Part shown: positions 42,953 through 52,328 of the stretch, one piece after another
Layout of the letters: every line of letters begins with the position of its first letter
How positions within the stretch are numbered: position 1 is the stretch's first letter
DNA from: Argonema galeatum A003/A1
Lineage (GTDB): Bacteria > Cyanobacteriota > Cyanobacteriia > Cyanobacteriales > Aerosakkonemataceae
DNA length: 64,000 nt
NCBI RefSeq assembly: GCF_023333595.1
Contig: NZ_JAIQZM010000023.1
Span: 49,311-113,310 of the forward strand
Direction of reading: 5' to 3'
Notes under the pieces: generated by a model
Database searches by the model: none
Seen by the model: only the letters and a program-made list of their open reading frames with translations
Told to the model about the DNA's origin: nothing
Program-made: the position numbers and the translations under genes

Positions 42953-44414
42953 GGAAAGTCACGTCACCAGCGTAATGGTTACGCACGATGTAGATGAAGC
43001 GCTGCTGCTATCTGACCGAATTGTCATGCTTACCAATGGCCCTCAATCTCACATCGGTCAGATATTGGAAGTTCCCATCCCCCGACCCCGCCAGCGCCTG
43101 GAAGTGGTAAATCATCCCAGTTACTACGACTTGCGTAATCAGATGATTAACTTCCTCAACCAGCAAAAGCGGGACAAGAAACGCAAGGCGAAGCAAACAA
43201 CAGCAAGCAAAGGTGCGGTTTCTGAAGGTTTAGAAAAGCTCAAGTTAGATATTGGCTTTCTTCCCCTCACAGATAGCGCCCCATTGGTAGTTGCTAAAGA
43301 AATGGGTTTCTTTAAAAAACATGGTTTAGAAGATGTCAACCTCAGCCGCGAACAAAGTTGGGATGCGATCGCGCAAGGCATCGCATCCGGACGCCTAGAC
43401 GCCGCCCCAATGGTTGCAGGGATGCCTTTAGCCATGACATTAGGTATGGGTGGCATTACACCTATACATACGATTACCGCCCTCGTCCTCAGTCGCAACG
43501 GTAATGCCATTACCTTAAGTAATGAGTTATTTGAACAAGGAGTACGCACCCTTAAAGATTTTAAAAGTGCGATCGCTCGAAGCAAAGATAAAGTTTATAC
43601 TCTGGGCGTCGTACACGAATCCTCCATGCACAACCTGATGCTGCGTTACTGGCTAGCTTCAGGAGGAATCGATCCAGATAAAGACGTAAATCTGGCGGTG
43701 ATTTCACCAGAAGATATGGTGAAACACCTCAAGAATGGCAGCATTGACGGCTACTGTGTCGGCGAACCTTGGAACTGTCGCGCTGTCTACGAAGGACTAG
43801 GCTTTGTCATCGCCACCGACCTCGATATTTGGCCGGGAAATCCTGAAAAAGTGCTTGGCGTGCGCGAGGATTGGGCAAACCAGTTTCCCCAAACCCATAT
43901 TGCCTTACTCAAAGCTCTTTTAGAAGCTTGCGCCTACTGCGACGATCGCCGAAATCGCGAAGAAATCCTACAATTGCTTTGTCAGCCTCAATATATCGAT
44001 ACTTCTGCTGAATATATCAGTCCCGGTTTCTTAGGTCACTACAACCGGGGTACTGGTGCGCCAACCCAAGTCCTGCCCAAATTCAACCAGTTTCACTACG
44101 ACAATAGCAACTGTCCGAGTAAAGGTGAAGGCTTATGGATTTTGACCCAGCTAGCGCGTTGGGGCATTACTTCTTTCCCCAAGAACTGGATCGAAGTTCT
44201 AGAACGAGTGCGCCGGGTAGATTTGTTTGGCGAAGCATCACGGCAACTGGGATGGCCCGATATAGAACCCGATCGCGTTCCATTTAAACTCTTTGACGGC
44301 GTTATCTTCAACCCCGATGACCCGATTGGTTATCTCAACCGCTTGGAAATTAAACGCAATTTCCAAATTAAAGAGATCGCGATCGATGATTCTCCCGCCA
44401 GAAAAGCAGCGTAA
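42627..44414 (+). pseudogene. nrtC: nrtC 3' part without Walker A
   Basis: From PDRMVVFQNYSLLPWLSVRQ onward this is NrtC. The Q-loop, LSGGMKQR signature, LLLLDEPFGALD Walker B and switch His (VMVTHD) are present, followed by a linker (DKKRKAKQTTASKGA) and the intact NrtA-like regulatory domain (about 380 residues, LDIGFLPLTDSAPLVVAKE, DGYCVGEPWN). The first about 90 codons, including Walker A, are gone. An ATG at 42636 could still start a 592-residue protein, but it could not bind ATP normally. The reading frame has stayed open, so the event may be recent or artefactual. Confidence 0.88.
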
Positions 44415-44434
44415 TATCAATTCTCTAAAATCCT

Positions 44435-44594
44435 GCTACAAATCCGATCCCCCCTAACCCCCCTTCAAAAGGGGGGAACCGGAATTAAAGTCCCCCTTAA
44501 AAAGGGGGATTTAGGGGGCTCGAAACGATCCTTAAAAAGGGGGAACCGGAATTAAAATTCCCCTTAAAAAGGGGGATTTAGGGGGATCTGTAGC
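44435..44594. repeat. C/G-rich inverted repeat cluster between nrtC and nrtD
   Basis: Outer arms GCTACAAATCCGATCCCCCC and GGGGGATCTGTAGC enclose two copies of AAAAGGGGGAACCGGAATTAAA and of CCCTTAAAAAGGGGGATTTA. It looks like a dispersed palindromic element that has been internally duplicated. Confidence 0.8.
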
Positions 44595-44621
44595 ATCGGT
44601 AGTATATAAGCGATATCCAGA

Positions 44622-44736
44622 AATTGTCTGTTGTCATCGTTGATTAAATTTTTACCGCAGATGAAGGCAGATGAACGCAGATGAACGCAGATAAGAGGGC
44701 GAATTTTTAGGCAAAGGATGGCTAAGAAGATGATAT
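44622..44736 (+). repeat. Dispersed intergenic repeat, copy 1
   Basis: Starts AATTGTCTGTTGTCATCGTT and includes TTTTTACCGCAGATGAA, CAGATGAACGCAGATAAGA and an end like GATGATATGA. A diverged copy lies at 56271-56397. It is non-coding in all frames examined. Confidence 0.7.
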
Positions 44737-44800
44737 GACTACTGACTACTGATTACTGACCTACTGACTATCCTTTTTAAGCAATTAGCAAACAACAACT

Positions 44801-45634
44801 ATGCAAGCCATCAACCCTACCAGCGTCGAAGTGAAACAGCTAATTACCAGTAACCCTTTGTTGACGATCGAAAATGTCTCTAAGGTTTATCCAACTCCGA
44901 AAGGCCCCTATACGGTTTTGGAAGCGATCGATTTGACGGTGTACGAGGGGGAGTTTGTGTGTGTGATCGGTCACTCTGGCTGCGGTAAATCAACGCTGCT
45001 GAACATGGTGGCTGGTTTCAATAAGCCGACGGAAGGCGAAGTGCGGTTGCGCGGTTCCCGCATTACCAAACCAGGGCCCGATCGCATGATGGTGTTCCAA
45101 AACTATGCCCTTTTGCCTTGGAAAAGCGCGTTTGACAACGTATACCTAGCCGTCAACTCAGCTTATCCGAACAAATCTAAGGCTCAGAAAAAGGCGATTG
45201 TCGATGAACACCTAGCTATGGTGGGGCTGACGGAAGCTGCGAATAAGCGCCCCAGCCAGCTGTCGGGGGGGATGAAGCAGCGAGTTGCGATCGCGCGCGC
45301 TTTAGCCATCCGCCCCGAAGTCTTGATTTTGGACGAACCGTTCGGCGCATTAGACGCCATCACCAAGGAAGAACTCCAAGAAGAACTCCTGCAAATTTGG
45401 CGCGAACATCGAGTCACCGTCCTGATGATTACCCACGACATCGACGAAGCGCTGTTTCTGTGCGATCGTCTAGTGATGATGACCAATGGCCCCCACGCTA
45501 CGATTGGTGAAATTATGGATATTCCTTTTCCTCGTCCGCGCGATCGAGCTGCCATCATGGAAGATCCCCAATACTACGAACTCCGCAATCACGCCTTGGA
45601 CTTCCTCTTCCGGCGCTTCGCCCATTTAGATTGA
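44801..45634 (+). CDS. nrtD: Nitrate/nitrite ABC transporter ATPase NrtD
   Basis: 277 residues with a full ABC ATPase set: Walker A GHSGCGKST, Q-loop FQNYALLPWKS, signature LSGGMKQR, Walker B VLILDEPFGALD and switch MITHDIDEAL. It closely resembles the NrtC remnant, its normal heterodimer partner. It is intact, but with nrtB absent and nrtA/nrtC broken it has no transporter to power, unless another permease exists elsewhere. It is 386 bp from nrtC, a larger gap than usual, filled by repeats. Confidence 0.93.
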   Translation: MQAINPTSVEVKQLITSNPLLTIENVSKVYPTPKGPYTVLEAIDLTVYEGEFVCVIGHSGCGKSTLLNMVAGFNKPTEGEVRLRGSRITKPGPDRMMVFQNYALLPWKSAFDNVYLAVNSAYPNKSKAQKKAIVDEHLAMVGLTEAANKRPSQLSGGMKQRVAIARALAIRPEVLILDEPFGALDAITKEELQEELLQIWREHRVTVLMITHDIDEALFLCDRLVMMTNGPHATIGEIMDIPFPRPRDRAAIMEDPQYYELRNHALDFLFRRFAHLD

Positions 45635-45645
45635 CCAAACTAGGG

Positions 45646-45695
45646 GCATTAGGCATTGGGCATTGGGCATTGGGTCACTAATGACTAATGACTAA
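45646..45695 (+). repeat. Short tandem repeats after nrtD
   Basis: GGCATTG/GGCATTA in four or five copies followed by CTAATGA in three copies, directly after the nrtD stop. These are typical STRR heptamers. Confidence 0.75.
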
Positions 45696-45774
45696 TGTCA
45701 ATCCCCCTGGGAAGTACGTTTGATGTACAAACAGCATTATTGATATGCACTGAATTCATATTTACCCCATTTTT

Positions 45775-45816
45775 GTAACTATCTATACGAATTAAGTCGC
45801 TTTATTCTCATAGGGT
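45775..45816 (+). promoter_or_regulatory. NtcA-activated promoter of the second nirA
   Basis: GTAACTATCTATAC (45775-45788) is a perfect GTA-N8-TAC site and TAGGGT (45811-45816) is a TAN3T -10 box exactly 22 nt later. This is the same geometry as for the first nirA, and the flanking TACGAATT is shared, which suggests a duplicated promoter. Transcription from about 45823 gives an unusually long leader of about 390 nt. Confidence 0.85.
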
Positions 45817-45953
45817 AGCTATATAGACAAATCCAGAGAGCAGATCGGGTGGATCAATACAGATGCGAAAGCCTGCAAGCGATCGAATCAAACTTGCTCA
45901 AACCAGACAAGGTTGTCATCCTCCGTTGATTATCTATCCCTCCAAAGGCAGAT

Positions 45954-46023
45954 CTGTAAGATTAAGCTTTTGCTTTGTAGCAAAGTCTACCAATTTAATT
46001 GATTAAAATGTCTAATCTTACAG
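45954..46023 (+). other. Structured element in the nirA2 leader
   Basis: CTGTAAGATTA (45954-45964) pairs perfectly with TAATCTTACAG (46013-46023), enclosing a smaller hairpin around TTTGCTTTGTAGCAAA. It lies in the leader RNA, about 190 nt upstream of the start codon. It could be a cis-regulatory RNA or just another palindromic repeat. The following 46080-46195 is TTTCAGATT/AAATCTAAA repeat. Confidence 0.5.
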
Positions 46024-46214
46024 AAAAGAAATTCCAATCAATTACTCAGAAGATATGCTGCCTAAACCAGTGACTAGGGAATTTCAGATTTCAGATTTAA
46101 AATTTTAGATTTAAAAGTAAAGTTCTTCTATAAATCTAAAATCTTCCCTTTCTACTTAAATTTGAAATCAAAAATCAAAAATCTTCCCTTTCCCCAAATA
46201 AGGAGGGTTAATCA

Positions 46215-48236
46215 ATGACCAGCACCGCCCCAGCAACAGCAACACAGAACAAATTTGAAAAATTCAAAGCCGAAAAAGACGGCCTAGCCGTAAAGGCAGA
46301 GCTAGAACACTTTGCCCAAATAGGTTGGGAGGCGATGGATGAAAATGACCGTGACTATCGCATGAAATGGATGGGTTTCTTCTATCGCGCAGTCACACCC
46401 GGCAAATTTATGATGCGGCTGCGGCTGCCCAACGGCATCTTAACCAGTACTCAAATGGGCGTGCTAGCTGAAATCGTGCAACGCTACTCAAAGGCTTCTG
46501 GATTTCAGCATGAAGGTAACGCCGATATCACCACCAGGCAGAACATCCAAATACGAGGCATCCAAATTGAAGATGTACCATATATCTTCAACCGTCTGCT
46601 AGAAGCTGGTTTAACTAGCATTCAGTCTGGCATGGACAATGTACGCAACATCACAGGTTCGCCAGTCGCCGGTATCGATGCAGATGAGTTGATCGATACG
46701 CGGGGCATAGCACGCAACCTGCAAGACATGATTACTAATAATGGGGAAGGTAATCCCGAATTCAGCAATTTACCCCGCAAGTTCAACATTGCAGTCGCTG
46801 GTTGTCGCGACAACTCAGTTCATGCCGAAATCAATGACATCGCCTTTATCCCTGCGTACAAGAATGAAAATTCTTCCTCATCTTCCCCCCGTAGCGGGGG
46901 GACGGAGGGGGGTAAAGTCATAGGTTTTAACGTCCTGGTTGGTGGCTTCTTCTCTGCCAAACGCTCCGATGCCGCCATTCCTCTTCATGCCTGGGTTGCA
47001 CCCGAAGATGTTGTGCCAGTCAGCAGAGCTATTTTAGAACTTTATAGAGATCGAGGACTGCGGGCAAACCGACAAAAGTCGCGGCTGATGTGGCTCATTG
47101 ATGAATTGGGTATAGAAAAGTTTCGATCTGAGGTCGAAAAATATCTGGGGCATCCTATGCAACCAGAAGCAGAAAAAGATGAAATCGAGTGGGAAAAGCG
47201 CGACCATATCGGCGTTTATCGTCAGAACCAATACGGCTTAAATTATGTTGGTTTGCACGTTCCCATCGGTCGGATGTACGCCCAGGATATGTTTGAACTG
47301 GCGAGATTGGCGGAAGTTTATGGCAGTGGAGAAATTCGTCTCACAGTCGAGCAAAATCTGATTATTCCCAATATTCCAGATACTCGCCTGAAACCTTTCT
47401 TAGCCGAACCTCTGCTGCAAAAGTTTTCCATCAATCCCGAACCTTTGCAGCGGGCTTTAGTTTCTTGCACCGGCGGTGAATTCTGCGGTTTCGCCCTGAT
47501 TGAAACGAAAAATCGGGCGCTGGGGATAATTAAGGAACTGTCAGCAGAGTTATCCGTTGCCAAACCAGTGCGAATTCACTGGACTGGTTGTCCGAATTCC
47601 TGCGGTCAACCGCAAGTAGCTGACATCGGTTTGATGGGGACGAAGACGCGCAAGGATGGCAAAACCTTGGAGGGCGTTGACCTCTGGATGGGTGGCAAGG
47701 TGGGTAAGGATGCCAAGCTGGGTAGCTGTGTGCAAAAGGGTATCCCTTGCGATGATTTGAAGCCGATATTGCAGGATTTGTTAATCGAACAATTTGGTGC
47801 CAGACCAAAGACGGAAGAGGAAAAAGAAACTAACAATTCTGCCGCACGAATTCAAATTGAAGAGGTGTCTTTTGCTCCTTCTATAAGCACAGACGCGGCT
47901 TCTGTAAACGGCAAATCGGAAACATTTTCTCCTGTGCCTGAAGCGCCAGCCAAACCACCGGAAGTTTCCCAACCAGCGGTAATTTATTTTGCTAAATCGG
48001 GTAAGGAAATTAACTGCGACGGACAGCAATTCATTCTAGATATTGCCGAACGAGAAGGAGTTAATATTCCTAGCAGTTGTCGGTCGGGAACTTGCGGAAC
48101 CTGCAAACAGAAGCTGCTGGAAGGTGAGGTGAAATATGAGGGAGAACCCGAAGCTCTCGAAGATAGCGATCGCGAACAAGGTTTGATTTTGACCTGCATC
48201 TCTCACCCGGTCGGACGGGTTGCGATCGATGCTTGA
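46215..48236 (+). CDS. nirA: Nitrite reductase with C-terminal 2Fe-2S ferredoxin domain
   Basis: 673 residues. Residues 1 to about 535 are NirA, with siroheme/4Fe-4S ligands in SCTGGEFCG and CPNSCGQ. After a Pro/Ser/Glu-rich linker (about 535-585) comes a plant-type ferredoxin domain with the 2Fe-2S ligands in SSCRSGTCGTCKQ and a distal Cys in LILTCISHPVG. A ferredoxin-extended NirA is known from Plectonema boryanum and relatives. The built-in electron donor should ease reduction of nitrite. A very strong ribosome site (AAGGAGGG) precedes the ATG. About 16 extra residues (NENSSSSSPRSGGTEGGK) at about 217-236 come from an inserted palindromic repeat. It heads the nirA-nrtP-narB unit. Confidence 0.95.
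   Translation: MTSTAPATATQNKFEKFKAEKDGLAVKAELEHFAQIGWEAMDENDRDYRMKWMGFFYRAVTPGKFMMRLRLPNGILTSTQMGVLAEIVQRYSKASGFQHEGNADITTRQNIQIRGIQIEDVPYIFNRLLEAGLTSIQSGMDNVRNITGSPVAGIDADELIDTRGIARNLQDMITNNGEGNPEFSNLPRKFNIAVAGCRDNSVHAEINDIAFIPAYKNENSSSSSPRSGGTEGGKVIGFNVLVGGFFSAKRSDAAIPLHAWVAPEDVVPVSRAILELYRDRGLRANRQKSRLMWLIDELGIEKFRSEVEKYLGHPMQPEAEKDEIEWEKRDHIGVYRQNQYGLNYVGLHVPIGRMYAQDMFELARLAEVYGSGEIRLTVEQNLIIPNIPDTRLKPFLAEPLLQKFSINPEPLQRALVSCTGGEFCGFALIETKNRALGIIKELSAELSVAKPVRIHWTGCPNSCGQPQVADIGLMGTKTRKDGKTLEGVDLWMGGKVGKDAKLGSCVQKGIPCDDLKPILQDLLIEQFGARPKTEEEKETNNSAARIQIEEVSFAPSISTDAASVNGKSETFSPVPEAPAKPPEVSQPAVIYFAKSGKEINCDGQQFILDIAEREGVNIPSSCRSGTCGTCKQKLLEGEVKYEGEPEALEDSDREQGLILTCISHPVGRVAIDA
46862..46918. 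repeat. Palindromic repeat inserted in the nirA2 coding sequence
   Basis: CCCCCCGTAGCGGGGGG forms a hairpin, flanked by TCTTCC and GGAGGGGGGTAA, typical of the dispersed C/G-rich family. It is translated as NENSSSSSPRSGGTEGGKV, where the first nirA has only a few residues (KDGIL). Confidence 0.88.
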
Positions 48237-48328
48237 AAAAAAATGCTAATAGGTAATGGGATTCTTTTATCTCTACCGACTGCGGACTACCGACAATTTA
48301 GTTGTGTGTTTTATTAGGAAGGTTTTTC

Positions 48329-49861
48329 ATGCTTTTAGAAATGTGGTCTTTAAAAGGGCGATTCAAAATATTGCACTTGACTTGGTTCGCCTTTTTTCTG
48401 ACGTTTGTATGTTGGTTCAACTTCGCTCCTTTTGCAACAACAATTGGTAAGGAGTTAAATCTAGAAGATGCCCAAATTAAGACATTGCTGATCTGCAATC
48501 TTGCCTTGACGATTCCGGCGCGGATCATTATTGGTATGTTGCTAGATAAATTTGGCCCGCGCATCACTTACTCAATTTTGCTGATGTTTGCGGTTGTGCC
48601 ATGTTTGGCTACAGCGATGTCTCAGAATTTCAGCCAATTAGTTATCAGCCGTCTGCTAATGGGCATTGTTGGCGCGGGATTTGTGGTTGGCATTCGCATG
48701 GTGTCTGAATGGTTTCCACCGAAAGACATTGGCATTGCGGAAGGTGTCTATGGTGGTTGGGGTAACTTCGGTGCATTTGGAGCCGAGTTCGCCCTGCCTA
48801 CAATTGCACTTTCTGCAAGTTTCCTAGCAGGAGGCTCGACTAACTGGCGCTTAACGATCGCACTTACAGGCATCGTAGCCGCAATTTACGGCTGGATTTA
48901 CTACAACAACGTGGAAGATACCCCTCCTGGTGTTGCTTACAGAAAGCCGAAGAGAAGTGGCGCGATCGAAGTCACTAGCGCCCGTAGCTATTACGCGATG
49001 CTCGTCTCGAATTTTGGGTTAATTTTTGCGCTATGCTTATTAGCTTGGCGGTTGGCTCAACCTAAAATTCACTTCCTCAACAACGAGGGATTGCTAATTG
49101 CCTGGTTCCTCTTAGGATGGCTATTTGTTTACCAAACTATCAAAGCTTGGCACGTAAACAAGGAAGTAGTAGAAGGTAAGAAAACTTACTCACCATCCGA
49201 ACGTTATGAATTCCGTCAAGTCGCCATCCTAGAGATGTGCTACATAGTCACCTTTGGCTCGGAACTTGCTGCCGTTTCCATGCTGCCCGGATTCTTTGAA
49301 AAAACCTTTTCCCTAGAGCACGTCGTGGCAGGGATGATTGCCGCCTGCTATCCATTCTTGAACTTGGTTTCTCGTCCCAGTGGCGGTTTAATTTCTGATA
49401 AGTTGGGTAGCCGGAAGTGGACGATGACGATACTCGCTGGTTGCGTAGGCGTCGGCTATCTGATGGCTCACTTTATCAATGCTAGCTGGTCTATACCGAT
49501 GGCGATGGCGATTACCATGTTCTGTGCCTACTTCGCTCAAGCAGGTTGCGGCTCTACATACGCGATCGTACCTCTAATCAAAAAGGAAATTACTGGACAA
49601 GTATCTGGAAATGTGGGAGCTTATGGCAACTTCGGCGGCGTGGTATTCTTGACAATTTTCAGCCTCACCGACGCTCCAACTCTTTTTACAACAATGGGTG
49701 TGTCAGCCTTGGTCTGCGCTTTCCTCTGTGCCTTCTTCCTGAAAGAACCGAAAGGCTCATTTGCCGCACACTATCAAGGCGAAGCCGAAGAAGTACAACT
49801 TGAAAAGGAAATTCCCACCCTTCCCAAATCAAGGCTGGCTTACGAACAAGAAAAAGAGTAG
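48329..49861 (+). CDS. nrtP: Nitrate/nitrite MFS transporter NrtP
   Basis: 510 residues from ATG 48329 (AGGAAGG upstream; the family begins MLxxMWSLKGRFKILHLTWF). It is a twelve-helix major facilitator of the NNP group, with the signatures GGWGNFGAFGAEF and YGNFGGVVFLTIFS and a central loop that includes RKPKRSGAIEVTSARS. NrtP/NapA transporters are the marine-type, single-component alternative to NrtABCD. It is 93 bp downstream of nirA2 and followed by narB, so it is the nitrate importer of a nirA-nrtP-narB operon. With the ABC system broken, it is the only evident nitrate porter in this window. Confidence 0.93.
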   Translation: MLLEMWSLKGRFKILHLTWFAFFLTFVCWFNFAPFATTIGKELNLEDAQIKTLLICNLALTIPARIIIGMLLDKFGPRITYSILLMFAVVPCLATAMSQNFSQLVISRLLMGIVGAGFVVGIRMVSEWFPPKDIGIAEGVYGGWGNFGAFGAEFALPTIALSASFLAGGSTNWRLTIALTGIVAAIYGWIYYNNVEDTPPGVAYRKPKRSGAIEVTSARSYYAMLVSNFGLIFALCLLAWRLAQPKIHFLNNEGLLIAWFLLGWLFVYQTIKAWHVNKEVVEGKKTYSPSERYEFRQVAILEMCYIVTFGSELAAVSMLPGFFEKTFSLEHVVAGMIAACYPFLNLVSRPSGGLISDKLGSRKWTMTILAGCVGVGYLMAHFINASWSIPMAMAITMFCAYFAQAGCGSTYAIVPLIKKEITGQVSGNVGAYGNFGGVVFLTIFSLTDAPTLFTTMGVSALVCAFLCAFFLKEPKGSFAAHYQGEAEEVQLEKEIPTLPKSRLAYEQEKE

Positions 49862-49980
49862 TCATTAGTCATTAGTCAGTAGTCAGCGGTCAGTAGTCAG
49901 TTGTTTAGTCATTGAACAATGAAGAATGAAAAATCAACAATGACCAATGACTAATGACCGATGACTAATGACCAATTTCC
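49862..49980 (+). repeat. Heptamer tandem repeats between nrtP and narB
   Basis: Many imperfect copies of GTCATTA, GTCAGTA and ATGACTA fill the 137-bp spacer. No hairpin terminator is obvious, so transcription may run on into narB. Confidence 0.75.
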
Positions 49981-49998
49981 AATAACGGTGAAAATGCT

Positions 49999-52314
49999 AT
50001 GACTGACTCAAGTAAAACACTTTGTCCATACTGTGGTGTAGGCTGTGGTTTGGAGGTATCGCCGCCAGCTGTAGCGGGTAAACCCGTGAATCGTGACTCT
50101 CAAGGGTATCCTATGTGGAAGGTGCAGGGCGATCGCGCACATCCCTCCAGTCAAGGTATGGTTTGCGTTAAAGGTGCGACGATCGCCGAATCCTTGAACA
50201 AAGACAGATTGCTTTATCCAATGATGCGCGAATCCCTCGATCGACCCTTCCGGCGAGTCACCTGGGATGAAGCCCTCAACGCAATAGTCAACCGCATTCA
50301 AACCGTTCGCTTCACCCAAGGGCCAGAAGCCGTATGTATATATGGTTCCGGTCAATTCCAAACAGAAGATTACTACATCGCCCAGAAACTGATGAAAGGG
50401 TGTCTGGGTATCAATAACTTTGATGCCAACTCCCGTCTGTGTATGTCATCGGCAGTTGCAGGCTATATTCAAAGTTTTGGCTCTGATGGGCCGCCCTGTT
50501 GTTACGACGATTTGGAACTGACAGATTGTGCTTTTTTAATCGGCACCAACACTGCTGAATGTCACCCAATTATCTTTAATCGACTGCGGAAACACCACAA
50601 AAAGAATAACGGCAAAGTCAAAATGATTGTGGTCGATCCGCGTCGGACTGCCACTGCTGAGGCAGCTGACCTGCATCTGGCAATCAAACCAGGTACGGAC
50701 ATCGATCTAATGAATGGCATGGCCCATCTGCTGATGCGCTGGGGTTATATTAATACGGTGTTTATTGACGAATGCACCAGCGGTTTTCCCGCCTATGCCG
50801 ATGTAATTCGTCACTATCCGCCAGAGTTAGTAGCCCGGAAGTGCGGCATCAGAGTTAATGACTTGGAAACAGCAGCGCGTTACTGGGGTGAGTCCCAGCG
50901 AGTTCTGTCTATGTGGTCGATGGGGGTCAATCAATCCTCGGAAGGAACAGCGAAAGTCCGCACGATTATTAACCTGCACCTGATGACAGGTCAAATTGGC
51001 ACGCCGGGAGCGGGGCCATTTTCCCTCACAGGTCAGCCGAATGCAATGGGGGGAAGAGAAGCTGGCGGTTTGGCCCACCTGCTACCGGGCTACCGCAGTG
51101 TGAAAAATGCCCAACATAGATCAGAAGTAGAAAAGTTTTGGGGACTGCCGGAAGGACGGATTTCGCCTACTGCGGGTCTTTCAGCGTGGGAGATGATTAC
51201 CAGTTTAGAGGCTGGTGAAGTAGGCTTTTATTGGGTTGCAGCTACTAATCCAGCTGTGAGTATGCCGGATTTGGAACGCACGAAGAAGGCTTTGTTGCGA
51301 TCGCCTTTTACAGTCTCTCAAGACGCTTACTACCCCACGGAAATGGCCGATTACTCTCACGTTCTCCTCCCAGCTGCCCAGTGGAGCGAAAAAACTGGCA
51401 TTATGACTAATTCCGAACGGCGGGTGACTCTGTGTTCGGCGTTTCGCAATGCACCGGGAGAAGCAAGGGCAGATTGGGAAATCTTTGCTGAGGTGGGACG
51501 CCGTTTGGGCTTCGCAGAACAGTTTAAATTTACTAACTCCGCTGAAGTTTATGCAGAGTTTGTGCAACTGACTCGTGGGCGTCCCTGCGATATGACTGGG
51601 ATAAGCCACGAGAGGCTGACAACTGAAGGCCCTCAGCAGTGGCCTTGTCCCGATGGCTTATCGGGTAATGAGTCTAGCTCATTCGGCGAAGCTATTGAAG
51701 GTGTTGGAGTTTTAGGTGTTGGCGAAACTCACGAAATTCAACCCCAAAAAGCCAAACCCAAAACCCAAGAAACTTCATCAAGGCTCTACACAGATTTAAG
51801 CTTCCATACCCCCGACGGACGCGCTCGCTTTGGTGCTTATCACTCGCGAGGGTTGGCGGAACCACCCGATCCGGACTATCCCTTTGTTCTAACTAATGGG
51901 CGTCTTTACGGTCATTGGCACACCCAAAGCCGGACAGGTAGGATTGAGAAAATCCGGCAAATGCACCCGAATCCCTTTATCGAAATACATCCCCGCGATG
52001 CCGGGAAGTTGGGGATTGAGGATGAAAGCTGGGTGGAAGTCCGCAGTCGTCGCGGTATGGCCCGATTCCCAGCCAAAGTCACGCAAGCGATCGCACCCGG
52101 AACAGTCTTTGTTCCCATGCACTGGGGCGCACTCTGGGCCGATCGGGCCGAAGCAAACGCCCTCACCCATCCAGAAGCTTGTCCTGACTCCCTAGAACCC
52201 GAACTAAAAGCCTGCGCCGTACAATTAGTGCCAATTACAGCCGATCGAGCCGCAACTGACACTTTGCTGCAAACCCCAAAATCTAGTATCCTCTCAGCAT
52301 CACCTTCTTTATGA
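49999..52314 (+). CDS. narB: Ferredoxin-dependent assimilatory nitrate reductase
   Basis: Reduces nitrate to nitrite. 771 residues, about 30-40 longer than most NarB. The N-terminal 4Fe-4S motif is [12 protein letters not shown] with the later VCVKGATI (CxxCxxxC...C). The bis-MGD binding regions [58 protein letters not shown] and [11 protein letters not shown] are present. The extra residues lie at about 550-595 (a Gly/Glu-rich linker, [16 protein letters not shown]) and may be another repeat-derived insert. Cofactor supply would involve MobA (25.5 kb) and maturation NarM (53.2 kb). Confidence 0.96.
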   Translation: MTDSSKTLCPYCGVGCGLEVSPPAVAGKPVNRDSQGYPMWKVQGDRAHPSSQGMVCVKGATIAESLNKDRLLYPMMRESLDRPFRRVTWDEALNAIVNRIQTVRFTQGPEAVCIYGSGQFQTEDYYIAQKLMKGCLGINNFDANSRLCMSSAVAGYIQSFGSDGPPCCYDDLELTDCAFLIGTNTAECHPIIFNRLRKHHKKNNGKVKMIVVDPRRTATAEAADLHLAIKPGTDIDLMNGMAHLLMRWGYINTVFIDECTSGFPAYADVIRHYPPELVARKCGIRVNDLETAARYWGESQRVLSMWSMGVNQSSEGTAKVRTIINLHLMTGQIGTPGAGPFSLTGQPNAMGGREAGGLAHLLPGYRSVKNAQHRSEVEKFWGLPEGRISPTAGLSAWEMITSLEAGEVGFYWVAATNPAVSMPDLERTKKALLRSPFTVSQDAYYPTEMADYSHVLLPAAQWSEKTGIMTNSERRVTLCSAFRNAPGEARADWEIFAEVGRRLGFAEQFKFTNSAEVYAEFVQLTRGRPCDMTGISHERLTTEGPQQWPCPDGLSGNESSSFGEAIEGVGVLGVGETHEIQPQKAKPKTQETSSRLYTDLSFHTPDGRARFGAYHSRGLAEPPDPDYPFVLTNGRLYGHWHTQSRTGRIEKIRQMHPNPFIEIHPRDAGKLGIEDESWVEVRSRRGMARFPAKVTQAIAPGTVFVPMHWGALWADRAEANALTHPEACPDSLEPELKACAVQLVPITADRAATDTLLQTPKSSILSASPSL

Positions 52315-52328
52315 AATAGACCTAAAAA

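Noticed and set aside
45725..45745. A further NtcA-like site (GTACGTTTGATGTAC) upstream of nirA2
   Set aside because: The spacer between GTA and TAC is nine bases, not eight, and no -10 box follows at the right distance.
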